A DNA stretch of 64,000 bases from positions 6,458,441 through 6,522,440 of the forward strand of contig CM046847.1 in NCBI GenBank assembly GCA_025618425.1, read 5' to 3'. Source of the stretch: Heliocidaris tuberculata. Its lineage: Eukaryota; Echinodermata; Echinoidea; Camarodonta; Echinometridae. Shown here piece after piece: positions 48,201 to 62,145 of this stretch (positions within the stretch are counted from its first letter, which is position 1; every line of letters begins with the position of its first letter). The translations under genes were made by a program, and so were the position numbers. The notes below the pieces were generated by a model. That model saw only the letters and a list, made by a program, of their open reading frames with translations. It was not told where the DNA came from and did no database searches.

Positions 48201-48597
48201 TATCCTCCACTTTATTTGCTTATTACTCATTTGTTATATATGTTCATTAAATTCATTTGACAGATATCATTTATTTGTAGATTTAACACCCAGTGCAATT
48301 TTTTGATTTCCTTGAAAACTTTATATTTGTTTACTTTACCAGAACTCAAGATTACCCTGAATGACCCTGCATCACACGTTACATGCATTCTGATACCGTA
48401 ATCATTTCATCTGTCTTTGAAGAAACACAAGAGTTTAACACATGTCCCTGACGATAGAATTAATGACATCACAACATATGTGACTGGCTTCTGCATTTCG
48501 CCATAAAACCAGAGGGCTTAGCAATAATCCAGGATTTTATGCTGACAAACAAGAAACAATGTCCATCACGACGGGAAGAAGGATTTGAGAAGACCGG

Positions 48598-51500
48598 TCA
48601 CGATGCCAACATACTTTTTCGTATACTGTCTCTTTGGAGTGATGTATCAAGCTCAGTGGGTGACTCTGTAGGCACTTCCGGTAGATCCAACATACTTCCA
48701 CTTGTATCTAATTAGACGAAGTAAAGAATTGTAGAAAATGATGAGTTAAAGGTCATCTAGTGAAACCTGTCTAAAAATACCATTCATTCAAAGCAATTGG
48801 AAATGGCCACTCTAGAAAGATAGCTGTTCTGCACAGGTTTCACAGCAAACCTGGGCCCCGTTGCATAAAACTTACCATTAACGGTAACTTTGCCATCAAT
48901 GGTAACTCCCATGGAAACCTTGATTTTGATTGGCTGTTGAGTGATGTTACCATGGTAGTCACCATTGATAGCAGAGTTACCATTAATGGTAAGTTTTATG
49001 CAACAGGGCCCAGATGTACATACATGCATTTCGTCTTAGGCAAAGAAACCTCACTGTTGATTTAAAAAAAAAAAAAAAAAAAATGAAAATTATCATTTTT
49101 TTTGTCCTCAATCCTGCAGTGGGGGGATGGAGATAACGAATTACATAAATGAATAAGTAGCCTTTATATACAGATTTGACTTAAAGATAAAGTTGAGTTC
49201 TGGTCATGAAATTGAATTGTCAAAGAAACTGTCTCGAAGCAATTGTGAAAGGTTGCTTATATTGCACATAAGAATTGGTGTAAGCTGTACGGATTTGGGA
49301 TCACCAAAATGATAAGAAATTGACTCAATCCTGCTGAGAGTCACATGCACTACACATAGAAATGTGTATATGTGACTACACACAAATATTCAGCCTGAAC
49401 ATTTCAGCTGTTTCTTGTAATATTTTGAATGCGAGGGCATTTGAAGAGCAATCCCTTTCAGGGGACATATCTACTATGATAATCTTCCAAAATAACATAA
49501 TAAGAATGAGAAAGCTCACAAACTATTTTTTTACCTTTCCCAGAACTCAACCTTCCCTTTAACCATTTTCCTTTGTCTCGTTTAGTGAGTTATAGAAGAC
49601 ACTTTCTCCTTCAGTTATAAATTGTTTTCTACATTTATTTCTAGACAATACACATAAAACTTGGAACAAGAAAGTTGCCAAATTAATAATTTCCCTTTCT
49701 GTATCAATTCATTTCCCCTTCCTAATACAACTGTTTAAAAAAAAGATTTCTACAAACAAATAAACGAAACACTGCTTTAAATCATTATCTCAATTTCCCA
49801 TCACCCCCCCCCCAAAAAAAAAATCAACAATGCAATAAATGATAACTAATGATGAAAAGGTAGAAGCGGTTACCTGTGGCGACACTTTCTCTTTGTTCTA
49901 TCGGTTTGGATGGAGTAGCAGTCATTGACGAGTCCCCGTCGCCGCTGATGAGCGATTCCAGCTCCGACTCCAGAAGATCTAGGTCTATATCTGCACCGAA
50001 GCTGACCGTGTCATCAATAGACTTATTCCCTCTCACCATGGTATCATCAATCTCATTGCACATCTCCATGACCTGTGACATTGGTTTAAAAGGAGATTGA
50101 AAATTAAAGATGAAGTTGAGTTCTGGGGCCTGTTGCACAAAGAGTTGTGTTTAAACGCAACTCTTAAAATCAAACGCAAGTCCTGAATGCGCACTTCTGA
50201 TTGGCTGAAAATAAAGTTGCGTTTGATTTTCCTGAGTTGCGTTCCAACGCAAGTTTTGTGCAACGGGCCCGTGGTCATGCTATCACATTGTGAAGGAAAC
50301 TGTCTGGAAGTCATCGGGACAGGGGGAATTATACAGTGCATGATAACTGGTGTATACTGTCTGGCTTTGGAATCATCAAAATTATAACAAGTCAACTCAA
50401 TCTCGCTGAAAGTCACATGCATTATTACACATGGAAATATGTATACAGGATCACACAAACATGTGGCATGAATGTTTGGTCCAAATTTTTTCAGTTATTT
50501 CTCATCATATTTTGAATACCCCGAATGAGGGTGTTTGAAGAGCAATTCTTATCAGGGGACAGTTCTTCTGCGATATTCTTCCAAACGGACATAAAAAGAA
50601 TGAGAACGCTCACAAAATCATTTTTCACCTTTGCCAGAACTCAACCTTCTCTTTTAAACAATTTGACATAGTTTTCTGATCTTATGTTATTAGCTAACGT
50701 GGCAATGCTTCACAGCTCAGACATGTAAGAGCTAAAGACCAAATGCATATATATATATACATTTATGAGCAAGTTCTTCAAAATGTTGTATTACAAATAA
50801 TGTGTATAAATGATAATGGTGTTCTAATATATGTTATTTTGTTAATATTGTTGCAGAAATAAATCAGCTGGTAATTTGCTGACTCACTGAATGGTACTTA
50901 GAGCAAATCCTTTCTTCTAGTGGTATATCATTCTACCCATCTTGAACAATCAAAAAAATCCTTACAACTATTGCAACATAACATATCCAAAAATTCATTG
51001 TGACTTCTAGTCAAGTAACATGATTCATAGAAGATAATGTTGTTTAATGCAATTCTTCAAGAGAAACGAATAAACATAATCAGGAAGCAAACCTCTTGCA
51101 CATCTGACACTGCATCATCGACAGCTTCTGGTGAGAGACCGTTGTCATCAAATGTTTTCTTTAATGCCTTGGCCCCAGATCTGTATGCTTCCAATACCTG
51201 CAGTAAACCACAAGTTGTTCAAATGATTTAAACATACATTAGATGAAATAGCAGAGCTATAGAGGAATTTGTAATTGTCTCATTTCGAGCTATTTGACTG
51301 TATAAGATTGTACTGCACTGTATTCTTTAATCTACACCATCAAATATGCATTTGCTTTGAAGATGTTGCTGCTTATTTGTACATTTAAAATTGATGTGAA
51401 ATATTACCAAAAACCTGTATGTGTGGATCTTTTTTTCTAAATATTTACTCCATCATTTAATAACTCCTAGTCTCCTACCATGCCACAAAGTTTATGATAA

Positions 51501-54500
51501 TCATCAAAACCATATTTCCATAGTCAAGTTTCCAATTTCAATACATTGTTTCATTGTCAAATTAAAGGGTCTCTGAGGCCAAAAAAAATAATTTGTATAC
51601 AGTTAGAATGTATAAAATTAACCCCAAATAACTTTACCCAGCATTCTACAGGTTAGCGGTTAAGGAGTTTAAAGAAAATAAAGGACAGCGTAAACAATCG
51701 GAATTCAACTGGAGTTGAGTTCCGTGCGAGCAGTTTTCTATGCGTGTGCATTTTTTTATGCGTGCACGTTCGGCGAACGCCAAGACACGATAATAGAATT
51801 ATCGCAATTGCATTATCGCTTTGTCGTCTGCTATGTGCAGCGCCGGGGCTGACAAACATTCGAAAATTGATTTGGGGTGGAACTTACCGATAATATCAGG
51901 GGCGGATCCAGGATTTTGTATAAGAGGGGGCAAACAAATGCAGGTTTGTCAACTTTTGATTTGGCGCGTAACTAATGGATAATATACAACTCAAATAAAA
52001 CATGAAATGGATGAAGTATACAACGCAAAATGTTTATATCGAATAGAAAATTGGTTTGGCGCATAAATTACAAAGAATCTACTGATCAAATGAAACATTA
52101 AATAAATTAGAACTAAGATGTAAAATACATCGAAAATTGATTTGGTGCTTAGGGATAATATACAACCAAAATGAAATATGAAATGAATGAAGTATACAAC
52201 GCAAAATGTTTTTTTATCAATTGGAAATTGATTTTGTGCGTAACTAATGGATAATATGTGACCCGTCACATCAAAATGAGACAGAAGTCGTATTTTTTCA
52301 AATTTAACTTTATTAATGATTATTATACTCCATTTCATAAGCGTTAATTTGATATAAAGGTCAACCCTAGAGAGTGAGTATTAGTAGAGATAATGGCTTT
52401 TGAAACTCAAGTATAGTAGGGCTCTGGAAAAGTATTTCTTCCAGAAAGACGCTTCTGAAGTTTGACTTCCATTTTGTCTTCATGCACCAGTTTTTCATCT
52501 GTAATGCCAACTAGATTTTTTAAAAGTCTGTAGTAACCGTTAAACAATTTGAATAAAAACTAGTTCCTACGTTCCTTTAGGATCTCTTCTCATGAAAACA
52601 TAAGTTTTAATTCATATAAGTCACGATTTCTAACGCTTTAATGGGTAGATAAGTAAGTAGTTTCAAGCCACTGAAAAGGCTTCTCGCATCGACTTATTCC
52701 ATCTTTACCATGCTATTTTTTATGATTTTTTTTTTATGCTGGTATATAGTCGATTTTACATTTTAAAAACCTAGAAAAGTTCTTTTCGTTTAAGTTTTTT
52801 TTATAGATCCATGATTGTGGTCTTCAAACAGTTTCAGCTTTGTTGCCGAAAGAGCAACTTTGGGTAATTTGCATATGCATAATTAGCATAAATTCATGGA
52901 AAATTGGCATAATTATTAAGCAATCCCAGCCAATTTTCCATGAAAGTTCTACATGTACTTTCATTCAACCAGGAAATTGTAGGTCCATGTTCCAACTATA
53001 AGAAAAAAAATTCACTTTCAGTTGTTCAAATATAATTAAATTGGTATTTACATGAACTTTACGTGATATCTGATTGAAAAAAAAATACATTAAAATGTAA
53101 TTGTGTATTTCTTACAATTAGAACAAGGAACTATAATTTCATGGTTGAATGAAAATAGATTTCATGGAAATTTGGCATAATTATGCTCGCAGCGTTTTAA
53201 ATGGCTATTATTGAATCTCTTTTCTTTCACCCACCTTGAAAGTGAAACTTGACACAATGCGTTCTGGTCGTTGCTCTTTCTTTGAAAGCTAAGTTTCTTC
53301 TCTCTTTACTTTCTAATGATGCAGTATTAAAACCAGGAAGTATTTAAAGCCACACTACAATAAACAAATCTTTTGTTTGACATTTTCCTTTCTTCCTGCA
53401 AGTTATCTCCAAACTTTTTCAAAAGAGCAATACAAATTGCAGTTGCAGCTTTCCTATAAGGTGTGCTTAAGAGCATGGAGTTCATGTCCTGGCGATTATT
53501 GATCGCACCCCCCCCCCCCCCCCCCGAATCACGCTTTTTTAAGCTTGACATAATGATTTGCTGTAATGTGCTATTTCATATATCACGCAGTGTTAACAGC
53601 ACTTAAAGAGGGCTATAATCAATTGATATAGTGTTCATTTGTCTTTGGGTTTTTTTATATCAGAGATAGGGATATTTAGAAGCAGCTCTCTTTCAAACAT
53701 CCGTTTTGTTTTAGTGCAGAAGGGAAAATCTGAAATCCTTAAAACAAAATCTACCTTTTTTCCCCATACATGTAGGCATGCGAGAAGGCACCAGCCTGTC
53801 AAGCACCCTGCATTAGACGGCGAATATTTCGGAAAATATCAGGTGACCTGGAACATCCAATGAATAAAAGCCTTGTATAGCTAGGGGCGTGGCCTGGTGT
53901 GTAAACAACACTGAACTCTATGATAGAGTTCAGTGGTAAACAGTTGCTCTCATTCACTTTCTGCAAATTCTATAACAATTTGAGCGGAAAAAGAAAGAAA
54001 GAAAAAAAAAGAAAAAACCACTTCCAGAAAAACTTATTTTTCTACTTCTTCCAGTAATATTTAGGACTAGAAATATTTTTACAGGGCATGGATGAAACAT
54101 TGGAGATTCATATACATCGAGAATAACAATTTCCCCACATTTGGTATTTTTCACTATTTTCCCCTTTTTCTCAAGTTCAAGTCCAGCGATTTCTGTCTCA
54201 TTTTTATGTGACAGGTCACATACAACTCAAATAAAACATGAAATGGATGAAGTATACAACGCAAAATGATTATATCGAATAGAAAATTGGTTTGGCGCAT
54301 AAATTTCAAAGAATCTTCAGATCAAATGAAACAACAAATAAATTGGAACCAAGACGCAAAATACATTTATATAATCAAAAATTGATTTGGCGCTTAACTT
54401 AGGGATAATTTACAACCCAAATAAAATATGAAATGAATGAAGTATACAACGCAAATTTTTTTAAATTAAAAAAAAATTTTTTTTAATCAAATTGGAAATT

Positions 54501-57500
54501 GATTTGGCGCGTAACTTACGGATGATATACAACTCGAATAAAACATGAAATGGAAGAAGTATACAACGCAAAATGTTTAAATCGAATAGAAAATTGGTTC
54601 GGCGCATAAATTACAAAGAATCTACAGAACAAAATGAAACAAATAAATTAGAACTAAGATGCAAAATACATTTATCGAATCAAAAATTGATTTGGGGCTT
54701 AGCTTAGGGATAATATACAACCCAAATAAAATATGAAATGAATGAAGTATACAACGCAAAATTTTTTTTTTTTTTATTTTTTAAAATTAAATTTGGAAAT
54801 TGATTTGGCGCGTAACTTACGGATGATATACAACTCGAATAAAACATGAAATGGAAGAAGTATACAACGCAAAATGTTTAAATCGAATAGAAAGTTAGTT
54901 TGGCGCATAAATTACAAAGAATCTAGAGACAAAATGAAACAAATAAATTAGAACTAAGACGCAAAATACATATATCGAATCGAAAATTGATTTGGCGCTT
55001 AGCTTAGGGATAATATACAACCCAAATAAAACATCAAATGAATGAAGTATACAACTCAAAATGTTGTGTTTTTTTTTTGTAACTAATGGATAATATACAA
55101 CCTAAATAAAACATTAAATGGATGAAGTATACAACGCAAACTGTTTTTATCGAACTGAAAATTCAGTTGGCGTGTAATTTATGGAGAATCTACAACCCAA
55201 ACAAAACAACAGATGAATCAAGTATTCAACACAAAACGTTTAAATCGAATAGAAAATTGGTTTGGCGCATATATTACAAAGAATCTACAGACCGAATGAA
55301 ACAACAAATAAATTAGAACTAAGTCGCAAAATACATTTATCGAATCGAAAATTGAAAGTGAAGACGTCCCTGAATTGATATCTCGTTAGGTGAGCTTTCG
55401 TGATCGATCAATTAGTCTTTGTTCAAGTCTTATTTATATTAACTTTTTTTGGTATTTTATATTCAAACATCAATATCTCCCGTATGCTGTCACCGTTGAA
55501 TGTCGTGTTAAGTTTTCTGGGGTTGATTTTGTGTAAGCTAACTATACACAAATTATTTTTTCAAGCCTCAGGTACCCTTTAAAGGGAAACTACTGGTCTT
55601 TATATCACTCATACAAGACCACAGATACACAATGTCTATAAAAGTATGATGCAATGGTTATTAATGTTGGTGTGAAAGCTTATTAATGTGTTATATTTTC
55701 AAAACAAAAGTGGTCAAAATTTTTTAAAAATATGAATGTGAAAGGCCTTCTCGAGGGTATTACCAATCTATAAACGGCAAGTCCCATGTATTCAAATTTT
55801 GGCAAACCAACACCACCTCCTAACGAATTACTAACTTTGCTATAATAATAATAATAATAATGGCGGCTTCTTGTATAGTGCTCGCTGCTCAGGTCCGTCA
55901 CATTGTGATGCTCATGGCGCTCCAACATTATTACCCCGGTCATAGCCGAGTGGCCAAATATGTAGCACACTAGCATATCGGTTACCCATTTACACCTCGT
56001 GGAGAGTGGCAAATGTGGATAAATGTTTTGCCAAAAGACGTTAGTGCCGGGCTGGGATTCGAACCTTCAACCCCTTGATTAAGAGTCAAGTGAAAGAACC
56101 ACAACACCTCCACATGTAAAACGTACATACCATCTTGTCAGATTCTGCCGATTCCAGTCTTTCTTGGATTTGTTGTAAGGCATCCAGCGTGGATTCTGTA
56201 CTCACTAGTCTCTTCTGGGCAAGCTTCTTCCTTCTCAATGCACTTTTTGCCTGAAAATGTTATAAAAAAAAAATTGAAGTTCAGTTAATGTCTTACACTT
56301 CTCTTCTTTGATAGAAGAATACTTTGCGACAGATTGGAATATATAGGCATATGCATATAAATATGTGTATATAGAAATTTATATGTGAACAAGTCAAACC
56401 ACTCTAAAAGCGGTGATCATGGCTTCACTACAGACCATCTGGGGATGACTAATATCAAACTTGATTTTTCTAAATTTCCTTGTTATAATTAATTCAGTTC
56501 TCGAATGAATAAGATTGCCTAGACTAGCAACAACAAGCATCTCCCTATTCTTATAAACACTGATATGTAAAAACCGACATAAAAAGGTCTTTAAATGATC
56601 AAAACCCTATATTGAAACCAACCTCAGGTCATAGAAGTTTCTAAGTAATGTATGCAATTTCATACAAATGAAATGTACAATTATACAACATATAACATTT
56701 TCAGTCTATATAGCATCAGCTTCAGGCCAAATGTGGCATGAAGCCACACTACATAGACTGAAAATGTGTTATTTTAGACCTTGCTATTGTATTTATAAAA
56801 TAGTAAGGTCTAAAGCAACATAACAAAATAACACCTATGGTGTTCTTCAACGGTGTATGAGTAAGTACTCACAGATGTTTTCTTTCCTTTTCTTAGATGT
56901 TGCCTGGTTTCTTTATCTTCTTGCTCCACCACTCTTGAAAGTCTCTCTATTGTCAGCTGCATAGATATAATGGTCTTCTTTAGCCTGTGGAATAGACACA
57001 AGATATATCTGCATAATATAAGAATTATTAGTAAACTACTTGTTGCTGAATTCATAAATCAAATTTCTTTTTCTTTTGTAGGCATGAATTTGGAATAGGA
57101 TTTAGACCTAAAATACAAATTGGTGCAAGATCAGGGCCCTGTTTCATAAAACTTGTCATCAATGACAAGTTGCAATAACTGTTATAAGCTACTGAAATCC
57201 TGAAATCTGATTGGCTGAGAGCAAATTTGTCAGTAAAAATCCGTGACAAGACACTTGATGAAATGCCCCCTGCCCCCCCCCCCCCCCCCCCCCCCCCCCG
57301 GGTATGGTGATGCTGCACAGGGATGTTAACAAAAACATCAACAACAACAACAAAACAGTGCTGATTGAAATCACAGATTTATTATTCGTTATGGAGTTTG
57401 AATCAGTCTTATTTGATTCATTTCATTCAATCACTGATTTTAAGTAATTTTTTTTAAATAAAATTTTTTTAAATCCTGATTCTGCATGAATAAATTCTCA

Positions 57501-59273
57501 CTATCAAAGCCCTGTTACCAATTTAAGAAGTATAACATAGTGATTAACAGGCAACTAAAACCTACCTTCAGATAGCAAAATTCTTTTTACAGATTTTCTA
57601 TTTTTGGGTTAAAAAGCTGTATTCTGCAACATAAAGTAAAGACAAAGAATCACAACTAAAGTGTGGCCATGTAAACTACTCTGTAATAATATTGAGAAGA
57701 ATCAGAAGACCTTTGTGAATGAGAACATGGAATTCAGAGAATATACCAAATAACAACAAACTAAGGTTTGTATAAGGAAGGGGTCAGATAAAAGAAGCGT
57801 TAAAACTTCAATAAACGATAATTCACCTTAGAGTTCCAAGTTCAACAGAAGTTACTGCCGACACGGCTTTCTGACCTTTAGATGCAAATTTTATTACCTG
57901 AAAGAGATTATCAAGAATCATTATGCAATGAATAAAAACTTTTATTTGGCATTTTGAGAGTAGATGCAACTTGAAAACGAATAACAATAAATTCAATGCA
58001 CTAGCAAAAGTAGAATGTACAGAGTCAGTGCTGAAAACATGACAGATTAACCATGCAAAGAATATGTGAAAGTTGATTTGGCAATTGTGGATGGTTTCAA
58101 GTACATTTAGTAGGTTGTAGAGGGCTTGCTATATACAGTGCATGGCTTGACCTATTCACCTGAGTGCTTGCTTATTTAAAGGCTGTTTGAATATATCTAG
58201 TGGACAATATAACCTTTGAAAGAATAGTATTGCACTTCTAACAGAAACATCATTTTTTCAAAATTTAGAATTTGAAGGTAATTTCCGGTCCAATTCTTGT
58301 CTGTCCCTTTCTACAGAATTTTAATTAGACAAAACATTTCCACACAAATCATTTTTGCTCTGAGATTACCATCTAATCCTACATATCATACATGACAGAT
58401 TTTTATAAAATGTTGAGAGTGTTCTATCACAATCTGAAGTTTTATCAAGCTGAAGGTACAGCATTTGGAAATGTCCATTGTTCAGGCATGTCCAACATAT
58501 GTTATTGATTTTAATCAAATAACCTTGAAATTCAGGAGTGGCAAGATAATGAAACGAGAGTGGTGTCATAAATGCAACTGCTTCCATTCTAAATATGTTT
58601 TTTGGAACCTATGCAGTTCAATAGAAGCATAGCTGAAAAACTAGAGGCCTTATCAAACAAACAGTTCACATTATATAAAGCATACATACCTTTGTATTAT
58701 CATCTGTCATTACAAGAACCTGTTTTCTTTTCTGAAGATGAAGTAGGATGAGATCGAAGGAGGCATCATCTTTACATAGATCTGCACACTCCATCTTGAA
58801 CGTGGAATAGTCTACTACATGATCTGTGCTGGAACAGTGTACATTCTCATGATGTCTGTTGAGAAGGTCTTCTCCAAACTCCTGTAAAATATTTCACATA
58901 CAGGAACACATTTCTTAACAGAAAAAAAAAAAAAAATACACAAAAGGGTATAACCTTATGATTTAACAATTGAACTAAACTATTATCTTCAATCAAATAT
59001 GTCCATCATATTCTTCAGTTATTGAAGACATCATCAAAAACTGTAAAAATAAAACAGTTGTATTGATCAGAAGCAGTAATGCAGCCTGATGACAAGCATT
59101 TTGTAAAATCTATTCATGTACAAGAAAAAAAAGTATTCTTTTGAAGGAGAGGAGTAATAAGAACAACTGTGAGGATTAGGAACATACATAATAAATGATT
59201 ATTCTTGGTCTAATGCAGGGCTCCACACCAACTTTTTTTCTTCTTCTTTCTTTCTTTTTTTTTTTCTTTTCTT

Positions 59274-59306
<33 letters not shown>

Positions 59307-61830
59307 TGGGGGGGGGGGGGGGGGGGTTGGAATGCATTTTTTATGTTCTGTATGCATGAGACCTATGTAAAATTTTTGAAATTTTGGGCATTCGGACTCA
59401 GATTTGGGGAGCCTATGTGTTCTGAGCACCTATTAGTGTTGAGACACTGCCTAATGTAGCCTAACACCTACCAATTATAATGAAATGTTTTCAAAATCAG
59501 GTCAGTGATTGTGCCCTTGATCTTAATAGTTAGAACTTCCTCGATTATTTTGTCACCAAGGAATATTTCACATCCTAATACATGCATTGAATTTCAATTG
59601 GTATACCTTTAATAATTCAACGGCAACAAAGTCTCCCACAGGGGGTTCGTTCGTCTGTTGGAAGAAAGAGGCCATAGTCCACCTCAGTGGTCTTCTAATG
59701 AATGTGTTCACTCCCCACGACAGCCATGTTGAACTGGCTTCTAGATCATCTGCTCTCACCATTTGACCATTTCTGCAAGAAAAGATGAGAACTCATTACG
59801 TAAAATTTTCATAGTACTGACTTTATTTTCATTATCATTCAAATCTGAATTTGATTTCAAAACTACAGAATATATTGGTTGCAGCACTCACACTTATGCG
59901 AGGTTATTGTAGATAACCTCGCACTCTGTACCTTCATACCATGAGCAATTGCCTCCCATAGGCAAGTGTGTGATATCTTGCAAATATGTGTGCGGCAGAG
60001 GAGCAAGATCATTGACCAAAAACAGCCTGAAAATTTCATTTGATCAAGATGATAAAGATACTATCGAAGGATCTGGCATGAAATTAGATATTCTATCATT
60101 CTAAAATGTAGAAGCAAGTATTTTCTCAAAATTTTGATGATTATATTGGTGTTTTTACCTCTTCAAATTAGAGGTCGTGAGAGGCCAAAACTGACACAGC
60201 CCCATATAGTGATGGTCCCGTGAGTGGGGTTGCAGTTGACTATATAATTCACTGGTGGGAGAGGGGGCTGTACATGGTATTTCTTAAATACATGTACACA
60301 TCAAGTTCCCCAGCAAATCTAAACCCCATAGGTACCTTAAAATGTGATAACCTCTTTTTTCAGAAAAATTTGGAGGAGATTGGCACCCCAAATATATGAC
60401 TCCCCCCCCCTTTTTTTTTTCTTCAGAAAAGCATCCTATAAAAATTAGGACTTTATTTTCTCTTTAAAACATTTTCTTCTCAGGGGTAGCATCTCACGAA
60501 CCATCCAAGTTTGCCAACATCCTATTGAAGTGTGCCCATCTTAGCCTTTCAATGGGATGTCCATTGGCATTGTCCATAAACTTGGATGGTTTTGCAAGCT
60601 GCTACCTACCTTGCTTCACTAAATTTCATATTTAGAAAAGCTATAAAACATCAATACCATCATACTGTAGATTCAGATGTAAATGAGAGAGATTGCGCGA
60701 TATCGGTGTAACTGTTAGCTAGGCTAAGTCTTAGACCGAAAATTCTGTCTCTCGTTCATTAACCTCTTAATTTTGACAGGGTCGGCCATTCACTTAAACT
60801 AAGACAGAAACGCTCCTATCACTCTGCTGTGCAAACTTTCTGAGAACCGACGATCAGTCGGCATGTAGTCGTAAAAAGGCTTGTAGACCCCCTTTGAATT
60901 ATTATTTTTCAAATTGAATAGATTAGGCCTAGGCTCTAAACATTCACAAATCTGTTCACTTACCAATTTGACTGTTTTATTCCTTGTAATGCTCCTTTTT
61001 CAGGTAATTCAGGGTCCAAATTAATGTGTGCGAGTTCGTAATGAATTCATCACATTTTCCCCTTCATAATAATTTTCCCTTGTACGTAGACTAGAACGGC
61101 TACGATGTTATCTTCATTCCTGCGCAGTGGAAACCGTTTGAATACGACTGCAAGATTTTCAAATGGATAATAATTTGGACCCTGAATTACCTGAAAAAGG
61201 AGCATTACAAGGAATAAAACAGTCAAATTGGTAAGTGAACAGATTCGTGAATGTTTAGAGCCTAGGCCTTATCTATTCAATTTGAAAAATAATAATTCAA
61301 AATCAAAGGGGGGTCTACAAGCCTTTTTACGACATGCCGACTGATCGTCAGTTCTCAGAAAGTTTGCACAGCAGAGTGATAGGAGCATTTCTGTCTCTAA
61401 CAAAGTGAATGGACAACCCTGTCAAAATTAAGAGGCTAATGAATGAGAGACAGAATTTTCGGTCTAGCTAAGTCTTTGCCATGTTTGCCATTTTTTAAAG
61501 GCGATCTTTCCCGTTTACATCAGAATCTAGTACAGGATGACCATCAATTATTTCTCGATTAACACGATACCTATTCATTTCTTTAATTACTGCACCGATG
61601 CACTGCGGAACTACTCCTTTCCTCCTGAAACTTTGTGTCAAATCTTCCAGCGAAAAAAGTAGAGTTTTCTGTGCTCTTCCATATTTCAAGATGAGCTCTG
61701 ACCAGAATTTCATTTTGTTGTCCCAGTCTCGAGGATTCACCTGCCGATTCTCACGAAAACCTGAGAAAAGATAACCCATTCGTTCATCATCTTCCCAGCA
61801 ATCAGGTAAATGTTCTGTGGTGGTATCCAT
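48598..61830 (-). CDS. CHMP7: CHMP7, complete gene, copy B
   Basis: This second copy of the CHMP7 gene has the same nine exons: 61830-61571, 59772-59607, 58881-58690, 57897-57827, 56984-56873, 56250-56131, 51197-51093, 50072-49874 and 48707-48598. All splice sites and the 444-residue frame are kept. In exon 1 residue 57 is leucine where copy A has proline (KTLLFS against KTPLFS), and one synonymous change lies in the GVVPQ codons. I saw no differences in the other exons I compared. Intron differences are scattered SNPs, homopolymer lengths and small indels, which explains the offset rising from 28,390 at exon 9 to 28,425 at exon 1. Such low divergence with an intact frame fits an allele better than an old paralogue. 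Confidence 0.9.
51858..55355. repeat. Satellite array in CHMP7 intron 6, copy B
   Basis: Same array as 23463-26948, again split by the TIR element (52258-54219). It is the most divergent part of the two copies: A/T homopolymer blocks between monomers differ and several monomers carry SNPs, as expected for unequal change or alignment-prone sequence. Confidence 0.85.
52258..54219. mobile_element. TIR element inside the satellite, copy B
   Basis: Same insertion point as copy A. The right end reads GTGACAGGTCAC instead of GTGATGGGTCAC, so the terminal match is slightly worse here. Confidence 0.72.
55841..56113 (-). mobile_element. tRNA-Lys-derived SINE, copy B
   Basis: Same element as 27433-27705, with the B box at 56055-56065 and the same 17-bp distance to the exon 6 donor. 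Confidence 0.72.
60732..61468. repeat. Long inverted repeat in CHMP7 intron 1, copy B
   Basis: Arms 60732-61027 and 61173-61468 with the same spacer. The mirrored donors and the ATG-containing exon candidate (61163-61230, plus strand) are preserved. Confidence 0.85.
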
Positions 61831-62145
61831 TTTGTGACCTTGTAACTACTGGAAGTGGAACAAAACACTTTCAAATAACAACACAGGCAATTAAACCTAA
61901 TGTAGCTAGCTAGCTAGCTCAGCTCAGTCAATGCACTGTATAATATTGCACAATGCATAATCTGTGTGTTAATTGTTTGTTGAACCCGGAAGTCCGCGAT
62001 TTGCTGCCCTCTTTTGACCAAAGCTGTGCCAATGCCGGGGATTTTTCAAAATTTCCGTATCGGGATTGGTCAAGAAAGCTGAAAATTTACGATTTCTGAG
62101 TGAAATTATAACGACTTTTAACGAGTAATGGAGCGGATATTATGC
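61831..62145 (-). promoter_or_regulatory. Probable CHMP7 promoter, copy B
   Basis: The ETS-type CCGGAAGT is at 61986-61993, with the same CCAAT boxes. A few SNPs and small indels lie just downstream of it (near 61930-61975), but the motifs are unchanged. Confidence 0.48.
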
